DNA from: CAMBDR01 sp046597185
GTDB lineage: Bacteria; Pseudomonadota; Gammaproteobacteria; Burkholderiales; Burkholderiaceae_D
Assembly: GCA_046597185.1 (NCBI GenBank)
Contig: JBKJLF010000142.1
Coordinates: forward strand, 1-5,367
Direction of reading: 5' to 3'
Length of the DNA: 5,367 nt
The position numbers and the translations under genes were made by a program. Numbering within the stretch: the stretch's first letter is position 1; each line of letters opens with the position of its first letter. Shown in pieces: positions 1-5,367 of the stretch. The notes beneath the pieces are model-generated. The model did no database searches, had not been told where the DNA came from, and was given only the letters and a program-made list of their open reading frames with translations.

Positions 1-212
1 GCAAGTTGCATGCAGCCATGATAGCAGTTTGTTTCATCAGGCATGCGAACAGTTCTGCCCATGAATTGTTTGAGTTAGGCTGGCGCACAGCTTGCGCCAA
101 TAATTCTGGCCTGGGCATTACGGGCACCACTGCCAAATACATTGGCAAAACCATGTGTATCCATAAATACGCGGTAGCTTTATGCTGTTGCCTCAGGCAT
201 TTTAGAGCATGG
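1..212. other. Downstream flank with no convincing gene
   Basis: Both strands have an open stretch here. A plus-strand frame from 6 to 254 runs into the kinase 3' end in antisense and has cysteine-rich, unconvincing composition. A minus-strand frame with ATG at 154 stays open to the left edge (51 codons, starting MVLPMYLAVVPVM) and lies in the kinase direction, but has no Shine-Dalgarno. I do not recognise either. The minus frame could be the start of a downstream gene that continues outside the window. Confidence 0.4.
182..210. terminator. Weak nested hairpin just after the kinase stop codon
   Basis: Outer arms ATGCT (182-186) and AGCAT (206-210) enclose TGCC-TCA-GGCA (189-199). The inner stem is followed by TTTT on the plus strand only, so by sequence it would terminate plus-strand transcription. 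On the minus strand, starting three bases past the kinase TAG, it lacks a U tract. The stems are short, so this is a weak candidate. Confidence 0.18.
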
Positions 213-3200
213 CTATTTTTTCAAGCGTATCTCCACACAAGTGCCTTCACCTAGGGTGCTGGTGATATGAATCTGCCCTTTTAACCTTTGTGTGACATGG
301 TTGTACGCCACGTGCAGGCCCAACCCCACATGCCCTTGAATGCCACTTTTGGTGGTGAAGAACGGGTCAAACACCTTAGGTAAGTCTTCCGGGGCAATGC
401 CGTGGCCATTATCGCTAATGGTGAGCACCACTTCATCGTCGCCGCCATCGGCTGCGCTAACCTGTGCGCTTATGCGCAAAGTGCCGGTGCGGCCATCGGT
501 GAAAGCATGGTTTAGCACGTTTACCAGAATCCGGCTCAAGGCTTCGGTCAGCGCATCCGGCACCACTTGCATGCGCAAACTGGCAGGCACGGTCACTTCC
601 AGCTTGCTACCATTTTGTACCAATTGAGTGTGTAATAGGGTGGCCACCTCGGGCAAATAGTCAGCCAGTTCAATCTCGACCACGCGGTCGCTGTCGGCAT
701 TGACTGAAATGGTTTTGAATAAGGCAATCAGTTCGGCAGCGCGGGTGGCGGTTTTCAGCGCCAGCGCAGTATACTCCATCCCTTCGACAGTGCTGGAATC
801 GAGTACCGATTTGCTCAAACGGCCACTGGCAACGGCATCTTGCAGGGTTTGCCATGCGCCTTCTGCGCCGGAGATAGCCATCAGCGTGGTGCCCAGCGGC
901 GTGTTGATTTCATGCGCAATGCCAGCCACCAAACCGCCAAGTGAAGCCATTTTTTCTTGCTGCACCAGTTGTCCCTGCGCCTGGCGCAGGGCGGCCACGG
1001 CAGCGGCATTGGCCAGTGCTATGGCTCCGTAGGCGGTGAGGTTGCGAAAGATCAAGCGTTCGCGCTCGCCCCAGGCATTTTGCTTGTCCGACTGAATCGA
1101 CATCACACCCAGCACCTTGGCATCCACAATTAACGGGGCAAACAGGGCAGTGAGCATTTGGCGCGTACCGGGGATATGGTTTGAATCGTCTTGCGAATCG
1201 TAATGGAACAACAATTCCTGCCGCTCGCGCACCGCCTGCGCCACACTCGAAGTGGGCGAATCGATTGCAATATTGCGCATCACCAACACTTGGTCGTCAT
1301 CACGCCCAAACACCGCATCAAGTGTCCTGGTGGCAGCATTCATGCGGTAGATCGTCATGGTTGGTGCATCAAGCAAGCCGCCCACGTACAGGTAGAGCGC
1401 CCGGAATACGATGTCGGCATCCAGATTAGCAGTAATCTCGCGCCCAATATCGCCCAATTGGCGCAGGGTTTCTACCGACAATGCCAGATCGGCGTTGGCG
1501 TCGTTTAATTCATGATTCGCATTGACCAGTTCGGCCTGCTTTTGGCGCAATTCGCCAGTGCGCGCTTCCACCAGTTGCTCCAGTTCGTGCTGACGCTGGC
1601 GCAGGTAGCGGGTGCGCACCTGTACCAGCGCAGCAAGCAAACTGCTCAGTAGCAGCAGCAATACCAACCCAAACCACCAGGTTTGCCACCATGCGGGCAA
1701 GACTCGGATCGGGATACTCAACTCATGCGTGCTCCACTCACCTAGGCGGTTGCTGCCACGCACTTGTAGCATGTAGGAACCCGGCCACAAATTGCCGTAG
1801 GCGGCGCTGCGGTGGTCGGAATCGGTGTTGATCCAAGCTTTGTCGTAGCCTTGCAGGCGGTATTGGTAGCGGTTTTTCTTGGGCTCAGAATAGTCGAGAG
1901 CGGCAAATTCGATGGCAAAATTGCGCTGTGCGGAATCAAGAGTCAGGCTGGTGACGCCGTTGGTTGCGACTTGTGCCGCCGGGCTTACCAACGCTCCAGC
2001 AGGCACCGATTCACCATTGATTTTCAGCTCGCTAACGACCAGTGGCGGGTTGTAATCATACGGCTTGAAGCGCGCCGGATCAATGACCGCCACCCCATCC
2101 GAATCACCATAGAACAGCCAACCATCACGGGTTTGTCCATACGAACCAACCCAGGGTGAGCCCAATTTAATGCCATCGGCAGGGGATAACTGACTCATAC
2201 GCATTGCGCCCCAATCAATGACCTCGTCTCCGGTCCAAATGCGGCCCTGGCGGTCTTCCAGCAAGTTGCGCCCGAAGGGTTTGCCCGCCTGGCCAAACAA
2301 TGCGCTGACATCCTCGAACCGTATCAGCTTGCCGTTCCGACTTTTCAATCGTCCCAGTCCCTTGTTGGTCGAGGCCCACAGGTTGCCACGGCTATCAAAC
2401 AACAGGCCGCCAACTGCATCAAAAACCAATTCGCCTTTGCGGTTTGGCTCGGTGGATACACGAATCAGGCTATGGCCATGCGCTTCATGCAGCCACAAGC
2501 CGTTTTGGGTACCTATCCAGACTTGACCCTGATCGTCTTCCGCAAGAGAAAAGACGGGTGCTTCAATTGGCTTGCCCTGTTCGTCCGTGAGTACCTCAAA
2601 GCGCATCGGGTTTGCCGCCCGACTGGCAGCCTTTGAAGACGGCGTAACCGCTTGCCAGCGTGCTACACCACGGCCGGTTCCAGCCCACAGGCTGCCGTCG
2701 CGAGTAACTAGGAACTTGTTCACCTGCTTCTCGGGAAAACCAGCCACTGGCACCCAGTTGCTGGTGCCAGGAAATTGGCGCACCACCCCGGCCTGATGTG
2801 TACCAGCCCAGATTGATCCATCAGCGGTTTGGGCCATTGTCAAAATGAATGCATCAGGCAACGCACCTGACTGACCCGGGTCGGTTCGATAGCCGCCGAT
2901 CAGCCCGCGTTGTCGGTCAAAAATATCAATCCCGTTGCCTTTGGTGCCAAAAGCTAAGCGGCCATCGGCCAATCCCAGCACACTCCTGACATCGGGATGA
3001 CTCAATCCATTGGGCCGTTTTACGCTGTGCCGTATCATGCGCAGCATGGTGTTGTTGGCATTCGTGCGTTGCAAGCCTTCCCCCCAGGTGCCCACCCACA
3101 GCCAACCAGCCCGATCCAGCAGCAGCGGTTTTATTTGATCAAATTTCAGGCTGCCAGGCAGTTCCCGGTCATGGCGCAAGATTTGCAGCACTTGTCCATC

Positions 3201-4118
3201 ACTGGCGGCAACCACAACAATCCCTCCTCCGTTGCTTGTCAGCCAGATTTGATCTGCCCCCACTTGTGCAATCCCGTCAATCCAGAGGTGGCTCAGTTGC
3301 ACCAAATGCAGCCAGTGTAGCTGCGGCACTACATCGCCCGGCGCGCTTGCTGGCATCAGCCAGGCGGCACCGTGTTCATGGCTGCCCAACCAGAGTTTGC
3401 CATCCTGAGCCTGAAACAGGTTGGCCACACTCCGACCTTCCATGACCGTTTCAAAGTTTTTTTGATCCGGGGCAAGTCGTTGCAAGCCACTGTTACTACC
3501 CACCCACAGCGTGCCTGCCTTGTCCAACAACAGGCCGCGTACCCGGTTATCCAAAAGGCTGTGCGGATCGGTGCTGTGTCGGAAATGGTGAATGCCCCTG
3601 CCGCTAATCGGCAAATGATCCAGCCCGTAATTGGTGGCAATCCACATCCCGCCTTGTGCGTCACTGGCTAGGCCAAAAATGGTGTCGCCACTCAGGGTAT
3701 CCGGTTTGCTCTGATCATGGCGAAAATTTTGAAAGCGCTCGCTGGCCGGGTCAAATACCGAGATGCCTGCATTGCGGGTGCCAACCCAAATCCGCCCATC
3801 GTTTGCAACCAATAATACCATGACAAAATCGTCGGCCAGCGAGAAAGGATCGCCTACCTTGTGGGCAAACCTACGGAAGCGGTAGCCATCATAGCGAACC
3901 AGCCCCGATTGTGTACCGATCCAGATCAGGCCGCGCGCATCCTGTGCCAGCGCGGTGATGGCCTTGTTGTCGATGCTTTCCGCATCGAACAGGGTTTCAA
4001 ACTCGGGCTCCGCAAAGAGAAAATCCGGCGCGGCAAGCACGCTTGCCATTATCGTAAATGATAAACAGGTTCCAAGCACCAAAACTAACCATTGCACTAA
4101 TTTTCGATTCGCTCTCAT
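213..4118 (-). CDS. Membrane sensor histidine kinase: double propeller, Y_Y_Y, GAF, HisKA, HATPase_c
   Basis: Probable inner-membrane sensor kinase that reads a periplasmic signal and autophosphorylates on histidine to feed an unseen response regulator. Seen: signal peptide at residues 1-30 (VLAA end); 14 propeller motifs of the type GLIWIGTQSGLVRYDG, starting near residues 63, 108, 156, 202, 240, 289, 338, 386, 434, 475, 531, 578, 625 and 666, fitting two seven-bladed Reg_prop propellers; a Y_Y_Y domain at about 690-806; one membrane helix at about 815-834; a coiled coil at about 836-885; a GAF domain at about 887-1040; the H box GIAHEINTPLG with phosphoacceptor His1069; an N box with Asn1200; the G1 box DNGHGI at 1236-1241; an F box DPFFTT at 1251-1256; and the G2 box GLGL at 1265-1268. 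The protein ends just after the ATPase, with no receiver or HTH, unlike Bacteroidetes hybrid regulators. The start is supported by alignment with the paralogue at 4115-4462, which begins at the same residue (both have QWL at positions 9-11). It follows that fragment with an ATGA overlap. The ligand is unknown. Confidence 0.95.
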   Translation of the reverse strand: MRANRKLVQWLVLVLGTCLSFTIMASVLAAPDFLFAEPEFETLFDAESIDNKAITALAQDARGLIWIGTQSGLVRYDGYRFRRFAHKVGDPFSLADDFVMVLLVANDGRIWVGTRNAGISVFDPASERFQNFRHDQSKPDTLSGDTIFGLASDAQGGMWIATNYGLDHLPISGRGIHHFRHSTDPHSLLDNRVRGLLLDKAGTLWVGSNSGLQRLAPDQKNFETVMEGRSVANLFQAQDGKLWLGSHEHGAAWLMPASAPGDVVPQLHWLHLVQLSHLWIDGIAQVGADQIWLTSNGGGIVVVAASDGQVLQILRHDRELPGSLKFDQIKPLLLDRAGWLWVGTWGEGLQRTNANNTMLRMIRHSVKRPNGLSHPDVRSVLGLADGRLAFGTKGNGIDIFDRQRGLIGGYRTDPGQSGALPDAFILTMAQTADGSIWAGTHQAGVVRQFPGTSNWVPVAGFPEKQVNKFLVTRDGSLWAGTGRGVARWQAVTPSSKAASRAANPMRFEVLTDEQGKPIEAPVFSLAEDDQGQVWIGTQNGLWLHEAHGHSLIRVSTEPNRKGELVFDAVGGLLFDSRGNLWASTNKGLGRLKSRNGKLIRFEDVSALFGQAGKPFGRNLLEDRQGRIWTGDEVIDWGAMRMSQLSPADGIKLGSPWVGSYGQTRDGWLFYGDSDGVAVIDPARFKPYDYNPPLVVSELKINGESVPAGALVSPAAQVATNGVTSLTLDSAQRNFAIEFAALDYSEPKKNRYQYRLQGYDKAWINTDSDHRSAAYGNLWPGSYMLQVRGSNRLGEWSTHELSIPIRVLPAWWQTWWFGLVLLLLLSSLLAALVQVRTRYLRQRQHELEQLVEARTGELRQKQAELVNANHELNDANADLALSVETLRQLGDIGREITANLDADIVFRALYLYVGGLLDAPTMTIYRMNAATRTLDAVFGRDDDQVLVMRNIAIDSPTSSVAQAVRERQELLFHYDSQDDSNHIPGTRQMLTALFAPLIVDAKVLGVMSIQSDKQNAWGERERLIFRNLTAYGAIALANAAAVAALRQAQGQLVQQEKMASLGGLVAGIAHEINTPLGTTLMAISGAEGAWQTLQDAVASGRLSKSVLDSSTVEGMEYTALALKTATRAAELIALFKTISVNADSDRVVEIELADYLPEVATLLHTQLVQNGSKLEVTVPASLRMQVVPDALTEALSRILVNVLNHAFTDGRTGTLRISAQVSAADGGDDEVVLTISDNGHGIAPEDLPKVFDPFFTTKSGIQGHVGLGLHVAYNHVTQRLKGQIHITSTLGEGTCVEIRLKK
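2747..2770. repeat. Inverted repeat inside the kinase gene
   Basis: CTGGCACCCAG and CTGGTGCCAG flank a TTG loop and can form a ten-base-pair stem with one bulged C. It lies in the coding sequence for residues around PGTSNWVPVAG, a linker between blades of the second propeller. It has no T run, so it is not a terminator. It may be chance in a GC-rich coding stretch. Confidence 0.5.
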
Positions 4119-4120
4119 AC

Positions 4121-4462
4121 TTTACCCACCGATAAAGAATTGACATAATTTCCCGCAATCGAGAACGGGTTGCTGGCTTTGTGAGTAAATTTTCGGAAAC
4201 GGTAGCCGTCATAACGAACCAGGCCTTGTTGTGTGCCGATCCAGATCAAACCGCGCGTATCCTGCGCCAAGGCGGTAACTGGCTGGTTGTCAATCGATTC
4301 TGCATCGTGTAGAGTTTCAAATTGCGGTTCGGTGTAGAGAAAATCCGGGTCGGAAACTACGACATCCATCGCTGTGGCAGCGTGGGCTACCATGACAACA
4401 AACGGAAAAAAGACACCAAGCAAAAAAAACAACCATTGCCAAAATCTCAAACTTTTATTCAT
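4121..4462 (-). repeat. Direct repeat copy of the kinase 5' end (pairs with about 3801-4118)
   Basis: The 5' coding end of the second paralogue aligns with the 5' end of the intact gene at an offset of 320 bases through blade one, shifting by 24 bases because of an eight-codon insertion after the signal peptide. Similarity fades in the last ~20 bases before the ATG of the intact gene, so the deletion endpoint lies very close to that start codon. Confidence 0.8.
4125..4130 (-). promoter_or_regulatory. Likely ribosome binding site for the intact kinase
   Basis: On the minus strand GGTGGG lies six bases before the ATG at 4118, an acceptable though imperfect Shine-Dalgarno. It is inside the final codons of the 115-codon relic, so ribosomes finishing the relic at the ATGA overlap could also reinitiate (translational coupling, inferred). 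Confidence 0.5.
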
Positions 4463-4651
4463 ATGTCATCATTCTTGGTGAGGAAAGTTGTGTGCTTCAA
4501 ATCAAATCACCATGCAGATTCCATCACCCTGCCGGAGCCCATCTTTGAAGATAATTCTACACCGTAAAATACCACCGTCGAATTTTTTCCCTACAGAAAA
4601 TAGGCGATCGGCAGCAATGTAAAGTGTCGCCATCCAGATTTCACCAGATGG
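4463..4651 (-). other. Spacer between the relic kinase stop and the 5' remnant
   Basis: A 189-bp non-coding stretch, more AT-rich than the genes around it. It follows the TAA of the deleted relic and precedes the ATG of the 115-codon remnant. It contains the possible promoter noted separately. No clear intrinsic terminator with a T run was seen after the relic. It probably represents the original intergenic region between two tandem paralogues. Confidence 0.6.
4554..4582 (-). promoter_or_regulatory. Possible sigma70-type promoter upstream of the relic/kinase pair
   Basis: On the minus strand, TAGAAT (4559-4554) resembles the TATAAT -10 box at five of six positions. Seventeen bases upstream is TTCGAC (4582-4577), a poor match to TTGACA. 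It lies about 90 bp before the ATG at 4462 in the only sizeable gene-free spacer upstream of the intact kinase. The weak -35 makes this tentative. Confidence 0.25.
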
Positions 4652-4999
4652 TTATTTTTTCAGCCGTATCTCCACACAAGTGCCTTCACCCAGGGTGCTG
4701 GTGATATGAATCTGCCCTTTTAGCCTTTGCGTGACATGGTTGTACGCCACATGCAGCCCTAGCCCCACATGCCCGTGCATGCCACTTTTGGTGGTGAAGA
4801 ACGGGTCAAACACTTTGGGCAAATCTTCCGGGGCAATGCCGTGGCCGTTGTCGCTGATGGTAATGACAACGAATTCTCCGCCCTCGCCCGCGTCCACTCG
4901 CGCAGCCAGGCGCAAGGTGCCGCTGCGGCCATTGGCAAAGCCGTGATCCAGCGCATTCACCAGAATCCGGCTCAAGGCTTCGATCAGGGCTTCGGGCAC
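4648..4999 (-). repeat. Direct repeat copy of the kinase 3' end (pairs with 209-563)
   Basis: This is the ATPase-encoding end of the relic kinase and aligns with 209-563 of the intact gene in the same orientation. Identity is high: about seven differences in roughly the first 110 coding bases from the stop codon end, mostly synonymous. The last ~68 residues differ at only two positions (IQ versus MH in the loop before GHVGLGL). The similarity ends within a few bases beyond the stop codons, so the 3' flanks of the two genes are unrelated. Confidence 0.9.
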
Positions 5000-5146
5000 A
5001 GGCAAGGGCCATTTGCAGGGTTTGCAATGCCTTTTCCACGCCGGATATCGCCACCAGTGCGGTGCCCAGCGGGGTGTTGATTTCATGTGCAATGCCCGCC
5101 ACCAGGCCGCCCAGCGAGGCCATTTTTTCCTGTTGCACCAGTTGAC
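4997..5146 (-). repeat. Direct repeat copy of the H-box region (pairs with about 824-973)
   Basis: Aligns without gaps to the intact gene at a constant offset of 4173 bases. It encodes the stretch from QLVQQEK through HEINTPLG to QTLQ, with the phosphoacceptor histidine kept. Both ends are deletion junctions. The left one falls in a GGCAC-like sequence common to both parent regions, so its exact edge is ambiguous by a few bases. Confidence 0.85.
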
Positions 5147-5280
5147 AGGGTGTTGTTGGCGTTCATGCGTTGCAAACCTGCGCCCCAGGTGCCCAACCAC
5201 AACCAGCCGGCCCGATCCAGCAGCAACGGTTTGAGCGTATCCAGTACCAGGCTGCCCGGCAGTGCCGGGTCATGGCGCAG
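5147..5280 (-). repeat. Direct repeat copy of a propeller segment (pairs with about 3046-3179)
   Basis: Aligns without gaps to the intact gene at a constant offset of 2101 bases. It encodes residues equivalent to 314-357, about 80% identical as protein (LRHD, LPGSL, KPLLLDRAGWLW and LQR shared). Similarity stops abruptly at 5280/5281 on the right and at the fusion to the H-box piece on the left. Confidence 0.85.
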
Positions 5281-5296
5281 GCCCACATTTATCATA

Positions 5297-5367
5297 TTAA
5301 GCCTTGACGGCATGGCCTATATCAACAAGAAAATGCAACGCGCCACGTTTGATTTTAAAGCGGTTTG
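5297..5367 (-). CDS. Possible 3' end of an unidentified upstream gene
   Basis: A minus-strand frame open from the right edge encodes 22 residues beginning NRFKIKRGALHF and ending in HAVKA, then TAA at 5299-5297. That is 16 bp upstream of where kinase homology begins. I do not recognise the protein. The competing reading is a plus-strand frame from ATG 5312 (MAYINKKMQRATFDFKAV) running off the edge, with no visible Shine-Dalgarno. The stretch is too short to decide between them. Confidence 0.2.
   Translation of the reverse strand, partial: NRFKIKRGALHFLVDIGHAVKA

Larger units (their letters stand above)
4115..4462 (-). pseudogene. 5' remnant of a paralogous propeller sensor kinase (signal peptide plus one blade)
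   Basis: A 115-codon open frame matching the first ~105 residues of the intact kinase downstream, roughly three quarters identical by eye from PDFL to the end of blade one. It has its own ATG, a signal peptide (hydrophobic 8-27, likely cleavage after AHA or ATA near 28-31) and an eight-residue insertion before PDFL. The blade motif GLIWIGTQQGLVRYDG is at 71-86. The frame then ends in TGA at 4117-4115, overlapping the ATG of the next gene (ATGA). The remaining ~1190 residues (other blades, Y_Y_Y, membrane helix, kinase core) are absent. This is best explained by a deletion that removed the body of this gene plus whatever lay between it and the intact copy. It has no premature stop or frameshift, so a small exported peptide could still be made, but one blade cannot form a propeller. 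No strong Shine-Dalgarno sequence is visible before its ATG. Confidence 0.85.
4652..5280 (-). pseudogene. Multiply deleted relic of a third paralogous sensor kinase
   Basis: About 630 bp remain of an expected ~3.9 kb gene. In transcription order there are three pieces. 5280-5147 is a propeller piece matching residues ~314-357 of the intact kinase (GWLWLGTWGAGLQR motif). 5146 to about 4997 is the H-box region (MASLGGLVAGIAHEINTPLG). About 4999-4652 is the N box to C-terminus (RILVNALDHGF, DNGHGI, DPFFTT, GLGL, ending RLKK and TAA). Each piece lies in a different minus-strand frame, so both junctions cause frameshifts. Judged against the intact gene, about 2.1 kb is missing at the first junction and about 260 bp at the second, and about 940 bp of 5' coding sequence is absent. 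Within each piece alignment is gap-free and the H, D and G motifs are preserved, so the deletions look recent relative to point-mutation decay. No functional kinase can be made from it. Confidence 0.92.

Noticed and set aside
6..254. Plus-strand 82-codon frame at the left edge
   Set aside because: It overlaps the kinase 3' end in antisense, has unconvincing cysteine-rich composition and no recognisable motif or ribosome binding site.
1812..2159. Plus-strand frames of 95-115 codons opposite the kinase (also at 340-627, 700-1032, 1191-1508, 2997-3320)
   Set aside because: They are antisense shadows of a long, well-supported coding region with clear domains; none shows a family motif of its own.
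4652..5200. A 182-codon open frame ending in a complete HATPase_c domain, which could be read as a small stand-alone kinase
   Set aside because: Its N-terminal third is out-of-frame translation of the H-box piece; only the part from about 4999 to 4652 is real kinase sequence, so it is a relic frame.
5255..5269. Perfect inverted repeat CCCGGC-AGT-GCCGGG in the relic
   Set aside because: It lies in former coding sequence for the LPGSL motif, is not preserved in the intact copy and has no T run, so chance is the simplest explanation.
213..5280. Direct repeats as flanks of a composite transposon
   Set aside because: The repeated segments are kinase coding sequence in matching order and orientation; no transposase, terminal inverted repeats or target duplications are visible.
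1..5367. CRISPR array, tRNA, rRNA or riboswitch
   Set aside because: No regularly spaced short repeats, cloverleaf-like segments or known leader motifs were seen; almost the whole window is kinase coding sequence or its remnants.

Overview
The window holds one very large, intact sensor histidine kinase gene on the minus strand (213-4118, 1301 aa). Upstream of it (higher coordinates) lie the broken remains of at least two close paralogues in the same orientation. The protein features suggest a Gram-negative proteobacterium of moderate GC: Sec signal peptides, a periplasmic two-component-regulator propeller sensor and a kinase core of the HEINTPLG type. A betaproteobacterium is a reasonable guess, but nothing here fixes the taxon.

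Layout from right to left, which is the direction of transcription. Bases 5281-5367 are unrelated to the kinase family and may carry the last 22 codons of another minus-strand gene. Bases 4652-5280 are a heavily deleted kinase paralogue: a propeller piece (5147-5280), an H-box piece (about 4997-5146) and an ATPase/C-terminal piece with its stop codon (4652-4999) are fused, and each sits in a different reading frame. Bases 4463-4651 are a gene-free spacer with a possible promoter. Bases 4115-4462 are the 5' end of a second paralogue, with start codon, signal peptide and first propeller blade; it stops after 115 codons in an ATGA overlap with the start of the intact kinase. Bases 213-4118 are the intact kinase. 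Bases 1-212 have no convincing gene.

The intact protein is built as signal peptide, 14 propeller blade motifs (consistent with two seven-bladed propellers), Y_Y_Y domain, one membrane helix, coiled coil, GAF domain, HisKA dimerisation/phosphoacceptor region and HATPase_c. It has no receiver or DNA-binding domain, and no response regulator is visible, so its partner must lie elsewhere.

The main point of interest is genome history. The locus looks like a collapsed tandem array of at least three paralogous kinases. The survivor appears to have acquired the promoter and translation start region of a deleted neighbour. No CRISPR array, tRNA, rRNA or recognisable insertion sequence was seen, and I do not see evidence for an entirely new biological system.
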